Below are positions 34,509-43,471 of a stretch of 64,000 nucleotides of DNA, one piece after another (within the stretch, counting starts at the first letter, position 1; each line of letters begins with the position of its first letter). The notes below the pieces were generated by a model that worked only from the letters and a program-made list of their open reading frames with translations, was not told the origin of the DNA and ran no database searches. Origin of the DNA: Streptomyces jumonjinensis (GTDB lineage Bacteria > Actinomycetota > Actinomycetes > Streptomycetales > Streptomycetaceae); assembly GCF_009600885.1 (NCBI RefSeq), contig NZ_VCLA01000172.1, forward strand, positions 16,588 to 80,587, given 5' to 3'. The position numbers were made by a program, and so were the translations under genes.

Positions 34509-35600
34509 GTGACGTCTGCTGTTGACACCGCCGATGCTCGCACCGCCGGACCGATTGATCTGACCGTCGTACGCGACGAGGTCGAGCGGGTGGCGGAGGA
34601 GTTCCTCGCCGCCAAAGCGGCGACCGCGGCCGGGTGCGGCCATCCGCCGGAAGTCGTCAGGATTCTGCGGGACTTCCTGGCGTCGGGGGGAAAGCGGGTG
34701 CGGCCCCTGCTCTGTGTGGTGGGCTGGTACGCGGCCGGGGGCCGGGGGGATATGACGGCGGTGCTGCGGGCGGCGGCGTCGCTGGAGCTCTACCAGACCT
34801 TCGTCCTCATCCACGACGACATCATCGACGACTCCGCCGTGCGCCGCGGCAGGCCCGCCGTCCACCGTGCGCTGGCCGCCCGGCACAGCAGGCTGGAGAG
34901 CGCCGCGCGGCTCGGCGCGGGCGGCGCCCTGCTGGCCGGGAATCTGGCGCTGATCTGGTCGCAGGAGCTGCTGCACACCCTGGGCCTGCCCGCCGAGCGG
35001 CTCCGGGCGGTGCACCGGGTCAACGACGCGATGCTGGCGGAGGTGATGTTCGGTCAGTACCGGGATCTACTCGGCGCCGAGCGGGTGGACGACGACGTCG
35101 AGTCCGCCCTCGGGATCATCCGGTACAAGACCGCCGCGGGCACCATCCAGCGGCCCCTTCAGCTCGGTGTCGCCGTGGGCGGCGGCGGCCAGGCGGCGCT
35201 GGAGTTCTGTACGGCGTTCGGCGTCCCCCTCGGCGAGGCATTCCAGCTGCGGGACGATCTGCTGGACGTGTACGGCTCCGCCGACGGAAGCAGCGATCCG
35301 GGGCTGAACGATCTGCGGGAGGGGAAGCACACCGTCCTGATGGCCCTGGCGATGCGGTCCGCGACGGCGGCGCAGCGGGTGCGGCTGCGCGCGCTGGTGG
35401 GCCGGGCGGACCTCGACGAGGGCGGGGCGGCCGAGATCCGCGTTGTGCTCGGCTCCACCGGGGCGCGGGACGCCGTCGAGCAGATGATCTCCGCCCGTTA
35501 CCATCAGTGCCTCGGCGTCCTCGACGCGGCGCCCCTCCCGCCGGCGGCAGCCGCCGCGCTGCGGGAGCTCGCCGTCACCGCCACCCAGTACACGGCGTGA
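34509..35600 (+). CDS. Polyprenyl (geranylgeranyl-type) diphosphate synthase, first copy
   Basis: 363 aa trans-isoprenyl diphosphate synthase. First Asp-rich motif DDIID at about 103-107 and second motif LRDDLLDVYG both intact, so catalytically competent. FLxxGGKRxRP-like SGGKRVRPLL is present. Phe at position -5 from the first Asp (TFVLIHDD) fits a short product such as FPP or GGPP, by the chain-length rule of the family. GTG 34509 is preferred: GGAAGGG lies 9 bp upstream; GTG 34500 would overlap that site. The next gene is a paralogue of identical length. Confidence 0.92.
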   Translation: MTSAVDTADARTAGPIDLTVVRDEVERVAEEFLAAKAATAAGCGHPPEVVRILRDFLASGGKRVRPLLCVVGWYAAGGRGDMTAVLRAAASLELYQTFVLIHDDIIDDSAVRRGRPAVHRALAARHSRLESAARLGAGGALLAGNLALIWSQELLHTLGLPAERLRAVHRVNDAMLAEVMFGQYRDLLGAERVDDDVESALGIIRYKTAAGTIQRPLQLGVAVGGGGQAALEFCTAFGVPLGEAFQLRDDLLDVYGSADGSSDPGLNDLREGKHTVLMALAMRSATAAQRVRLRALVGRADLDEGGAAEIRVVLGSTGARDAVEQMISARYHQCLGVLDAAPLPPAAAAALRELAVTATQYTA

Positions 35601-35672
35601 ACCAGCGCCGCCGGGCGCGGGCTCCGGGTGCTCCGGCCGCCGCGCCCCCCTCCTACCTTCGAGAGGGTCCTC

Positions 35673-36764
35673 TTGAACGACGCCGTCATGGTCATGGCCC
35701 GGACACAGGAGCGGCTCGCCGGATACCGGCAGCGGTTCGACGCACGGTTCGCGGCCTACTTCGACGAGCTCGGGGAGCGGATCGGCGCCCCCGCGCTGAG
35801 CCGGTTCACCCCCCGCTGTCTGGAACTGCTGCGGGACCAGTCGCTGCGGGGCGGCAAGCGGCTGCGGGTCGCGCTGCTGCACGAGGCGGCCCGGCTGGCG
35901 ACCGACGAGGAGGATCTCCCCGGGCTCGACGCCGCCGCGCTCAGCATCGAGCTGCTCCAGACGCATGGGCTGGTGCACGACGACATCATCGACGACGCCC
36001 CCGTACGCCGGGGCGGGCCCTCGATCTACTACGCGTACCGCGAGGAGTTCCCCGGCCGGGAACGGACCGCGCTGGGGCTGGCCGTGCTGGCGGGAGACCT
36101 CGCGGCCTTTCTCTCGCTTCAGGTGCTGCTCGACGCGGAGGTCCCGGCCGAGCTGCGGCAGGCCATGATCGGGGTGCAGCTGGGCGCGGCGTCCGACGCG
36201 GTGGTGGGCCAGGTCATCGATCTGGAGCGGGACTTCTGCCCGCTGCCCGACGAGGAGCTGCTGCACACGGTCACGGAGTACAAGTCGGCGCGGTACTCCA
36301 TCCTCGCGCCGCTGCGGCTGGGGCTGCTGGCCGCGGGCGAGGACCCGGCCCCGTACGACGAGCGGCTGCGACGGTACGCCCTGCTGGTCGGGATCTATGA
36401 GCAGATGCGCGACGACTATCTGGATCTCTTCGGGGACGAGTCGGTCACCGGGAAGTCCGCGGGCACGGATATCCGCGAGGGCCGCCGCACCTACACCGTG
36501 CGCGCGCTGCTGACCGGGACGTCAGGGCGGGAACGGGCCATGGTGGAGTCCGCGCTCGGCGACCGGGGCTGCACCGGGGAGACGATCGGCCGGATCCGGG
36601 AGCTCGCCGGGGAGCGGGGCATCGAGCGGTCGCTCCGTTCGGACATGCGCCGGTACGCGGAGGCGGCGTCCGCCGAGGCCGCGGGCTGGCGGCCGTGGTG
36701 GCGGGCGGAGCCGGTCGCGTTCTTCGAGGCGCTGCCGCTGTGGAGCGTGGACCGGACGCACTGA
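35673..36764 (+). CDS. Polyprenyl diphosphate synthase, second copy
   Basis: 363 aa if it starts at TTG 35673 (GAGAGGG 5 bp upstream); ATG 35688 would shorten it by five residues. The first motif DDIIDDAPVRRGGPS again falls at residue 103, and the second motif reads MRDDYLDLFGDE. RGGKRLRVAL is present. Position -5 is His (QTHGLVHDD), unlike the Phe of the first copy, so chain length may differ. Same length and motif positions point to an old tandem duplication. Both copies keep all catalytic Asp residues, unlike heterodimeric synthases with one dead subunit. Confidence 0.91.
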   Translation: MNDAVMVMARTQERLAGYRQRFDARFAAYFDELGERIGAPALSRFTPRCLELLRDQSLRGGKRLRVALLHEAARLATDEEDLPGLDAAALSIELLQTHGLVHDDIIDDAPVRRGGPSIYYAYREEFPGRERTALGLAVLAGDLAAFLSLQVLLDAEVPAELRQAMIGVQLGAASDAVVGQVIDLERDFCPLPDEELLHTVTEYKSARYSILAPLRLGLLAAGEDPAPYDERLRRYALLVGIYEQMRDDYLDLFGDESVTGKSAGTDIREGRRTYTVRALLTGTSGRERAMVESALGDRGCTGETIGRIRELAGERGIERSLRSDMRRYAEAASAEAAGWRPWWRAEPVAFFEALPLWSVDRTH

Positions 36765-36825
36765 TACGCGGCGGGGTCCGGGCCGCGCCGTGTATCGGCC
36801 GTACGGGCCGTGGGGCGGCCCGGGA

Positions 36826-36922
36826 CCGTCCGTGCCCGGCACGGCGGTACGGCCGTACCGTCCGCGCTCGACATGGCTGTACGCCCGGACTGTCCGCGCC
36901 CGGCACAGCTGTACGGGCACGG
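36826..36922. repeat. Three ~32-bp tandem copies between convergent genes
   Basis: Units built on GTCCG(T/C)GCCCGGCAC.GC.GTACG start near 36826, 36859 and 36892. The 270-bp gap between the second synthase and the PAP2-like gene otherwise holds a CCCGGGCC/GGCCCGGG hairpin (36961-36979) and the PAP2 3' duplication. Confidence 0.7.
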
Positions 36923-36960
36923 GCTCGCCCCCGCGTGACACGGATGTCCGCGGGGGCGGG

Positions 36961-36979
36961 CCCGGGCCGCCGGCCCGGG
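36961..36979. terminator. Hairpin between convergent genes
   Basis: CCCGGGCC and GGCCCGGG with a GCC loop, between the polyprenyl synthase (plus) and the PAP2-like gene (minus). An 8-bp stem, and a plausible bidirectional terminator. Confidence 0.55.
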
Positions 36980-36987
36980 CGGGCCGG

Positions 36988-37045
36988 ACCCCCATGGAGG
37001 CGGCCCACCGCAGCAGTCCCCCGTGGAGGCGGCCTACCGCAGCAG
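36988..37045 (-). repeat. 29-bp duplication spanning the PAP2-like stop codon
   Basis: Two 29-bp units (36988-37016 and 37017-37045) share GTGGAGGCGGCC.ACCGCAGCAG apart from a few bases. The unit at 37017 contains the stop codon (TAG on the minus strand, 37034-37036); the outer copy has TGG there. Confidence 0.85.
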
Positions 37046-37645
37046 GGCGAAGACCAGCCCGCCGACCACGGCTCCCACGGTGACGCCGACCACGGCCTGC
37101 GCGGGGGTGTGCCGGCCCAGCCGGATCCGGGACCAGGCGGTCGCCGTGGTCACGGCGGCCAGCGGCAGCGTCCAGGACCCGTAGGTCAGCATGAGAATGG
37201 CGCTGACGCCCGCCGCGACCGCCGAGTGGGCGGACACCTTCCACACCGTCGTGATCGCCGCGAGGGCGAGCAGCACCGCGAGCATCGCCGCGGGCACGGC
37301 CGGGACCGGCGCGGGCGCGCCCAGCAGATAGAGCAGCGCCGTGCCGACGGCGACCGAGGCCACGATCCAGGGCGCGGCGGCCAGCCGGTCGGCTCTGCGC
37401 CTGAGCCGCACGCCCCAGAGCTCGCGGCGTTCGCCCGCCGTGATGAGCAGCGGCGGGATCACCCCGGTGAACACGGCGGCCACCAGGCCCCAGCCGCAGC
37501 CGGCGGGCCCGTCGGCGTGCCAGCCCAGCAGCGGGGTCGCGAACAGCATCCAGTTCCTGGGTTCGCACCAGTCGCTGATCCGGCCCGCGAGGCGCGCTTC
37601 CCCGCGCGCCACGACATCGCCGGCCCCGGCCCGGATCTCGCTCAT
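37034..37645 (-). CDS. PAP2-like membrane protein, altered active site
   Basis: 203 aa, about six helices. The C-terminal half resembles PAP2 phosphatases: VSAHSAVAAG at the PSGH motif position and AWSRIRLGRHTPAQAV at the SRxxxxxHxxxD position, where the final Asp is Gln. The first half lacks a clear KxxxxxxRP motif. It may therefore be a phosphatase with changed metal-free chemistry, or a non-catalytic relative. The start codon overlaps the stop of the acyltransferase gene (4 bp), so the pair is coupled. The neighbouring prenyl synthases make an isoprenoid-diphosphate or lipid role plausible. Confidence 0.75.
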   Translation of the reverse strand: MSEIRAGAGDVVARGEARLAGRISDWCEPRNWMLFATPLLGWHADGPAGCGWGLVAAVFTGVIPPLLITAGERRELWGVRLRRRADRLAAAPWIVASVAVGTALLYLLGAPAPVPAVPAAMLAVLLALAAITTVWKVSAHSAVAAGVSAILMLTYGSWTLPLAAVTTATAWSRIRLGRHTPAQAVVGVTVGAVVGGLVFALLR

Positions 37646-38892
37646 ACCGCTTCCCCCACGGGGGTCGACAGTTCCTCGACGGCTCTGCGCCAGCGGGCCG
37701 GGATGGTGTCGCCGCCGGGCAGGGCCGCGTCGATCCGGAAGCAGACGGTGGCGAGCTGTCCGTACCAGGCGAGGCTCACCGTCAGCGGGGTGCCTTCGGG
37801 GCAGAACATGACGGGCGCGACGCGTACCGCGCGGGCGCCGCCGTACTCCAGCCGGTGCCGCAGGAAGAGGAACGAGCAGCCGATGGAGAGACAGCCCGGG
37901 CGCAGGCCCCGCAGTCCGATGCGCCGCATCAGCCAGGTGGGGACAAGGTCGGTGATCTTGTGCAGTACGGCGCGGTGGGAGACGGACTTCAGCAGGGTGG
38001 TGGCCTGGACGACGCCGTCGAGCCGCTCCGCGAGGGGCGATGGCCCGCCGGGCAGGTCGACACGGACGGCGAAGCACCGGTTGCCCGGCAGCACGGCCTC
38101 CTCCGGGGTGCGGAGATTGACCGGGACGATGACGGGCAGCGGGGCGTCCGCCGCGCCCGGCCAGTGCTCGGCCGCCCAGCCCGCGATCGCGTGCGCCAGG
38201 GCGGTGAGATAGGCGTCGTTGGCGCTGCACTTGCCGAGCCGGGCCGCCGCGCGCAGCGAGGCCACCGGCACCTCGGCCCACATCAGCCGGCGGCCGGTGG
38301 AGAGGGGGTGGCTCTCGGAGTCCCAGAAGCCGTGCGGGCGGGCCGAGCGGATGATCGGGGCGATGCTGCGATATGCCTGCCGGACGCGGATCCGGGGCAT
38401 CCGGGCGGTGGTCGAGTGCTGTGAGGGCAGCAGCGGGGGGCCGAAGAGGGTTTCCAGCACCGCCACCACGCTGCCGCCGTCCTGGACGGCGTGATGGGTG
38501 AGATAGAGCAGGACGGACGCGCCGGGGGCATGGCCGTGCAGCACCATCAGCCGCCAGGGCGGGGCGTCGGCGGGCAGGGGCTCCCGCAGCAGCTCCTGGA
38601 TCGCCTCCTCCAGCGCGCCGGGGCTTTCGGACAGGCGGTGTTCGCCGATGTGGCGCTCCAGATCGGGGTACGCGGGCGCCCATTTCGGCGGTCTGCCGCT
38701 CAGCGTGTGGGTGAGACAGGGCAGCGCGCCGATACGGGCGGCGACATCGGCCCGGAGCTTGGACGGTTTGGGGACCGGGCCCTCCAGATGGAGCGCCACC
38801 CCGATGGTGCAGCCCACATCGGCGTGGGCCGCCTCCTCGGACAGCCGGTGGAAGATGAGATCCGCGAAGTTGGGAGCGGGTGGCGTCGTCAT
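37642..38892 (-). CDS. WS/DGAT-family acyltransferase
   Basis: 416 aa condensation-domain fold. The active-site HHxxxDG motif is intact as THHAVQDGGSVV (about 132-143). C-terminal features (VPVNLRTPEEAVLPGNRCF, LSIGCSFL) fit the wax ester synthase/diacylglycerol acyltransferase family, which joins acyl-CoA to an alcohol. It is shorter than the usual 450-490 aa and has an atypical N-terminus, so the acceptor could differ. Coupled to the PAP2-like gene, and convergent with the two prenyl synthases. Acylation of an isoprenoid alcohol is an attractive but unproven idea. Confidence 0.8.
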   Translation of the reverse strand: MTTPPAPNFADLIFHRLSEEAAHADVGCTIGVALHLEGPVPKPSKLRADVAARIGALPCLTHTLSGRPPKWAPAYPDLERHIGEHRLSESPGALEEAIQELLREPLPADAPPWRLMVLHGHAPGASVLLYLTHHAVQDGGSVVAVLETLFGPPLLPSQHSTTARMPRIRVRQAYRSIAPIIRSARPHGFWDSESHPLSTGRRLMWAEVPVASLRAAARLGKCSANDAYLTALAHAIAGWAAEHWPGAADAPLPVIVPVNLRTPEEAVLPGNRCFAVRVDLPGGPSPLAERLDGVVQATTLLKSVSHRAVLHKITDLVPTWLMRRIGLRGLRPGCLSIGCSFLFLRHRLEYGGARAVRVAPVMFCPEGTPLTVSLAWYGQLATVCFRIDAALPGGDTIPARWRRAVEELSTPVGEAV

Positions 38893-39176
38893 GCCTGTGT
38901 CTTTCTGTGAGAACGGCGGTGAGCGCCTGCCGTCCGCCCGCGCATTCGGCTCTGCCGGCGGGCCCGTGGGTCCCGCGCCGCGCTACGGGAGCTGATGGGC
39001 GCGGGGCGTCCGCTCCGCGGAGCGGCGCCCGCCAGATCTAACGGCTGACGGTGCGCCAAGGCACGGACGACACCCGAGGAGCCGTCACCGACGGTCAGCG
39101 GGACAAGCCGCCGTACGCCGTCGAAACGCACGCACGGTGACCGCGCCCGGGGGCATCGGGCGCCCAGCGGGGTTCG

Positions 39177-39638
39177 CTAGGTCGCCGGGGAGAAGCGGGC
39201 CACGCGCAGGGCCTGCTGTCCGGGCCGCCAGCCGTCGCGCTCGACGATCTCCACTGTGTACCCGGCCGCTCTCAGCACCCCGGCCACCGTCCTCAGCCGC
39301 TCCCAGCGGTGCTCGGCGGCGTTCGGCGGGTCGCTCTCGCCGAACCGCCAGCGGTATTCGGCGGCCGGATGGTGGACGACCTCGACGCAGAGCACCGCTC
39401 CCTTGGGCCAGTGGTCCCGCGGGGTCGCCTCCACCGTGCAGAACTCACCCGACAAGCGGCCCCGCCGTCGCCCGTGCCGCTCGGCTCGCGGGGGTGTCAG
39501 TCCCGTCGCCTCAAGGCGCCGGGCGACCTCGTTCGCCCCGGCGTAGTAGCCGGATCCCGTGGTGGCGTCGTGGGCGGCCGCCGGCTCCGGCCCGCTCGGT
39601 GAACCGTTCGTCTCGGGGGCGGGATCGTGCGTGACCAT
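39177..39638 (-). CDS. Hypothetical protein, 153 aa
   Basis: Soluble protein with a disordered N-terminus (about 1-30) and a compact basic core: GAVLCVEVVHHPAAEYRWR, ERLRTVAGVLRAAGYTVEIV and GQQALRVARF suggest an alpha/beta domain. The ATG follows TATGAGGC. I recognise no family. It stands alone: 284 bp without a gene separate it from the acyltransferase start, and about 270 bp from the FG-GAP gene. Confidence 0.65.
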   Translation of the reverse strand: MVTHDPAPETNGSPSGPEPAAAHDATTGSGYYAGANEVARRLEATGLTPPRAERHGRRRGRLSGEFCTVEATPRDHWPKGAVLCVEVVHHPAAEYRWRFGESDPPNAAEHRWERLRTVAGVLRAAGYTVEIVERDGWRPGQQALRVARFSPAT

Positions 39639-39906
39639 GCCTCATAGTGCCTGGGCGGACCCGGTGGGGCGGCCATTTCCTCCAACGGCCCGCCGTACTT
39701 ACACGAGTTCGGCACGGGACGGAGTCCTGACGCGGTCCTGGCGCGGTCCTGGTGCGACCCTGGGACGCCGCCCACCGGGCCGCACCCGGGGATCGCGGCG
39801 ACAGCATATTTGAGAACCGTCACAGCAAGCGCGTACCATGCGCCGACCCGCGCTGCGCGGGCTCTGGCGGTGCGCGGGGAGCGCACCCTTGACCTGGGGA
39901 AACACC

Positions 39907-41325
39907 TTGCGCAAGACCTTGCGTACGCTTATCGCGGCCACGTCGGCCGCAGCCGTCACCGGTGGACTGCTCGTCGTCGCGGCGAGCCCCGCGACGGCCG
40001 CGCCCTCCGGCCTTCAGGGCGACTTCAACGGCGACGGCTACCGCGATCTGGCGATCGCCGCGCCCCTCGCCAAGGTCGGCGGGAAGTCGAACGCGGGCTC
40101 CGTCTCCATCGTCTACGGCGGCAAGTCCGGCCTGAACACGGCCAAGAGCGCGCTCATCCACCAGAACACCCCGGGCATACCCGGCGCGGCCGAGCAGGGC
40201 GACATGTTCGGCGACATGCTGGCCGCGGGTGATCTCGACGGCGACAACTACACCGATCTGGTGGTCGGGGTCCATGCCGACCAGGTCGGCAAGACCGACG
40301 ACAGCGGTTCCGTCACGGTCGTCTGGGGCGGCGCGCGGGGCCTGGGGTCCGGCACGGACCTCTCCTCGCCGCTGCCCGACAGCCGCAACGCGTTCGGCTG
40401 GGATGTCGCGGTCGGCGACTTCACCGGCGACGGTGCGGCCGATATCGCCGTGCTCAACGGTGTATTCGACGGACTGCATGTCTTCAAGGGCCCGATCAGC
40501 CGCAAGGGCGTGGCCGAGGGCCGGCAGGACATGGACGCCCTCGGCCAGGACGGCGTGGTCGACCGGATCGTCGCGGGGGAGGTCGACGGCCGGCCCGGCA
40601 CGGAACTGCTGGCCCTGGGCCACGAGAGGGGCGCCGTGCTGACCGCGGGCGGGAAGGGGCTGCGGAGGGCCGGCCTCGTGCCCGGCGGTTACTCGGCCGC
40701 CATCGGCGACGTGGACAAGGACGGTTACGGCGACGTCGTCACCGGCAACTTCGCGGAGAAGTCCTCCGAGGAGCCGACCGGGACGCTGGGCGGCGGGATC
40801 ACCGTCTCGTACGGCGCCATGAACGGTCTGAGCGACCGCGCCCGGGTCCGTATCAACCAGGACACCAAGGGGGTCCCGGGCACCGCGGAGAAGAACGACT
40901 TCTTCGGCTGGTCCGTGTCGGCGGGCGACACCGACGGCGACGGCTACGCGGATGTGGCGATCGGCTCGATCGGGGAGAGCATCGGCAAGGTGAAGCAGAC
41001 CGGCACGGTGACCGTGCTGCGCGGCTCGGCCAAGGGCCTGACCGGCGCCGGGGCCAAGAGCTTCGCGCAGAGCACCAAGGGCGTGCCCGGCAGCGACGAG
41101 GCCCAGGACGGCTTCGGATACGCCGTCAGGCTCAGCGACATCGACGGCGACGGCCGGAGCGAGCTGGCGGCCTCCGCCTTCGCCGAGGACAAGGGCGCGG
41201 GAGCGGTGTGGCGCTTCCGTACGGACAAGAGCGGCGTCACCGCGACCGGTTCGGCCTCGTTCAACGCCGGGACGGTCGGCGGCGTGTCCGGGCTGTCCTA
41301 CTTCGGCTCGGATCTGGTCAACTGA
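39907..41325 (+). CDS. Secreted FG-GAP (integrin-alpha-like) repeat protein
   Basis: 472 aa. TTG 39907 is chosen because GGGGA lies 6 bp upstream and it begins directly with a Sec signal (RKTLRTLIAATSAAAVTGG, cleavage near ATAAPSG). The ATG at 39838 has no ribosome binding site. The mature part has about six to seven FG-GAP/calcium-loop repeats: DFNGDGYRDLAIAAP, DLDGDNYTDLVVG, DFTGDGAADIAV, DVDKDGYGDVVTG, DTDGDGYADVAIG and DIDGDGRSELA. These fold as a beta-propeller with Ca2+ loops and often bind carbohydrate or protein. Substrate unknown. A terminator follows. Confidence 0.9.
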   Translation: MRKTLRTLIAATSAAAVTGGLLVVAASPATAAPSGLQGDFNGDGYRDLAIAAPLAKVGGKSNAGSVSIVYGGKSGLNTAKSALIHQNTPGIPGAAEQGDMFGDMLAAGDLDGDNYTDLVVGVHADQVGKTDDSGSVTVVWGGARGLGSGTDLSSPLPDSRNAFGWDVAVGDFTGDGAADIAVLNGVFDGLHVFKGPISRKGVAEGRQDMDALGQDGVVDRIVAGEVDGRPGTELLALGHERGAVLTAGGKGLRRAGLVPGGYSAAIGDVDKDGYGDVVTGNFAEKSSEEPTGTLGGGITVSYGAMNGLSDRARVRINQDTKGVPGTAEKNDFFGWSVSAGDTDGDGYADVAIGSIGESIGKVKQTGTVTVLRGSAKGLTGAGAKSFAQSTKGVPGSDEAQDGFGYAVRLSDIDGDGRSELAASAFAEDKGAGAVWRFRTDKSGVTATGSASFNAGTVGGVSGLSYFGSDLVN

Positions 41326-41329
41326 GCGT

Positions 41330-41360
41330 GCGAGGGGCCCGGCAGCCCCGGGCCCCTCGC
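41330..41360 (+). terminator. Terminator of the FG-GAP gene
   Basis: GCGAGGGGCCCGG (41330-41342) pairs with CCGGGCCCCTCGC (41348-41360), a 13-bp perfect stem with a 5-nt loop. Confidence 0.87.
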
Positions 41361-41491
41361 GCCCCCGGCACGGAGGTCCGGCCGAGGCCCCCCGCACCGG
41401 CCCCCGCTCGCTCACTCCAGCCCGACCCATCGGAAACTCCCCGGTCCCGCCAGGACGGCGGGCGTCCACCGCCCCACGGCATGATGACCAG

Positions 41492-43423
41492 GTGTCCCTC
41501 ATATCCCAGCAGCCCCAACCGTCCTCGCCGGGCGGCCATATGGTCGTCTGCGGCGACGACGCCCTCGCGCATCGCCTCGCCACCGAGCTGAGCGAGGTGT
41601 ACCGGGAACGGGTGACACTCGTCGTTCCCGCGGCGCCGTCGCCGCCCGCCGGAAGGCGGCCCGCGGCCCGCGGCATCCGGGCCTTGACGGCCTTCGGCCG
41701 GCTGCCGGCGGCCAGAAGCCGCGCCGCCGCCCCCGAGCCCCCCGCCGAACCGGGCACGTATGTCATGGAAGCCGTGGAGACCGACGGCTCGGTGCTCACC
41801 GAGGCGGGCGTCCAGCGGGCGACCGCGCTGGCGCTGATGTACGAGGACGACGAGACCAACATCCGTACCGCGCTGATCGCCAGGCGTCTCAACCCCCGGC
41901 TGCGGCTGGTGATCCGGCTCTACAACCGCAAGCTCGGCCAGCAGCTGGAAGCGCTCCTCGACCAGGCCGCCGCCGTCGCCGCCCCGGACCTCGACGCCCG
42001 CCTGCTGGACGCCTCCACCACGGTCCTGTCCGACGCCGACACCGCCGCCCCCGCGCTCGCCGCCACGGCGGTGGCCGGCACCAGCAAGGTCGTCCAGGCC
42101 GATGGACTGCTGCTGCGGGCCGTGGAGCGCACCCCGCCGGGACGTGGCGAGATCGCCGATCCGGGGCTGTGCGCACTGGCGCTGCTGTCGGCCACCGCCA
42201 ACGACCCGGCGGGCAACGAGGGTTCGGACAACAGCGGCGAGCAAGGCCCCCGACTGCTGCCGGACGACGCGGCGGTCACCGCGGCCACCGGCCGCGCCGT
42301 CGTCGCCCTGGAGGCGGTCCGGCACACCGGCGGGGCCCTGCCGCCCAAACGGCTCAGCACCGCCGCACTGCCCGTCGCCTCGATCTTCTCCCGCCGGGTG
42401 CGCTGGTCGCTCGCCGGGATCGCCGCAGCCGCCGTCGCGCTCGCCGTGGCGGGCTGGCTCACCACCGACGACCACCCGCTGCTGGCCTCCTATCTGACCC
42501 TGCTCGATCTCTTCGGCATCGGCGACCCCGCCGTACAGGAGCCCGTCGGCCGGCAGGTGCTCCAGCTGCTCGCCGGATTCGTCGGACTGCTGCTGCTCCC
42601 CGTGCTGATCGCCGCGCTGCTGGAGGCGATGGGCGCCTTCCGCACCGCGACCTCCCTACGCCGCCCGCCCCGGGCTCTGACCGGGCATATCGTGCTGCTC
42701 GGTCTCGGCAAGATCGGTACCAGGGTGCTCGGCAGACTGCGCGAGCTCGGCATCCCCGTGGTGTGCGTCGAGTCCGACCCGGACGCCCGGGGCATCGCGC
42801 TCGCCCGTTCGCTGCGCGTCCCCGTGGTCGTCGGGGATGTCACGGAGGAGGGCGTGCTGGAGAGCGCCCGCGTCCACCGCGCCCACGCCCTGCTCGCCCT
42901 GACCAGCACCGACGCCACCAATCTGGAGGCCGCGCTGTACGCCCGGTCCGTCAGCGCCGATCTGCGGGTGGTGCTGCGGCTGTACGACGACGACTTCGCC
43001 AGCGCCGTGTACCGCACCCTGCGCTCCGCGCACCCCGGCGCCCTGACCCGCAGCCGCAGCGTCTCCAGCCTCGCCGCTCCCTCCTTCGCCGTCGCCATGA
43101 TGGGACGTCAGGTCCTGGGAGCCATCCCGGTGGAGCGCCGGGTGCTGCTCTTCGCCGCGCTCGACGTCGCGGGCAATCCGCAGCTGGAGGGGCGGACCGT
43201 CGCGGAGGCGTTCCGGCCCGGAGCGTGGCGGGTCATCGCCCTGGACACCACGGACCCGGCGGAACGCCGCGCGGACCTCGCGGCCCAGCCGCCGCGCGGC
43301 GACGGGGTGGCCGACGCCCCGGGACTCGCCTGGGATCTGCACCCCGGCTATGTGCTGCGCCCCGATGACCGGGTGGTGCTCGCCACGACCCGGCGCGGTC
43401 TGGCACAGCTCCTCGGCCGCTGA
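41492..43423 (+). CDS. Ion-channel-like protein with two RCK/TrkA-N domains
   Basis: 643 aa. N-terminal TrkA-N/RCK-like domain (VVCGDDALAHRLATEL, about 18-180), a second helical part, then two membrane helices (about 305-323 and 353-378) flanking a pore-loop-like segment LTLLDLFGIGDPAV (about 335-348). A C-terminal TrkA-N domain follows (HIVLLGLGKIGTRVLGRL from about 399, with DPDA as the NAD ribose acidic site). The order resembles CASTOR/POLLUX-type channel proteins. The loop has GIGDP where potassium channels have TVGYGD, so selectivity is uncertain. The start is GTG 41492; ATG 41540 is possible. Confidence 0.85.
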   Translation: MSLISQQPQPSSPGGHMVVCGDDALAHRLATELSEVYRERVTLVVPAAPSPPAGRRPAARGIRALTAFGRLPAARSRAAAPEPPAEPGTYVMEAVETDGSVLTEAGVQRATALALMYEDDETNIRTALIARRLNPRLRLVIRLYNRKLGQQLEALLDQAAAVAAPDLDARLLDASTTVLSDADTAAPALAATAVAGTSKVVQADGLLLRAVERTPPGRGEIADPGLCALALLSATANDPAGNEGSDNSGEQGPRLLPDDAAVTAATGRAVVALEAVRHTGGALPPKRLSTAALPVASIFSRRVRWSLAGIAAAAVALAVAGWLTTDDHPLLASYLTLLDLFGIGDPAVQEPVGRQVLQLLAGFVGLLLLPVLIAALLEAMGAFRTATSLRRPPRALTGHIVLLGLGKIGTRVLGRLRELGIPVVCVESDPDARGIALARSLRVPVVVGDVTEEGVLESARVHRAHALLALTSTDATNLEAALYARSVSADLRVVLRLYDDDFASAVYRTLRSAHPGALTRSRSVSSLAAPSFAVAMMGRQVLGAIPVERRVLLFAALDVAGNPQLEGRTVAEAFRPGAWRVIALDTTDPAERRADLAAQPPRGDGVADAPGLAWDLHPGYVLRPDDRVVLATTRRGLAQLLGR

Positions 43424-43471
43424 CCCGGCGTGCCGCTCCCCCGGTGCGCCACGGCGCCGAGGGCGACCGGC

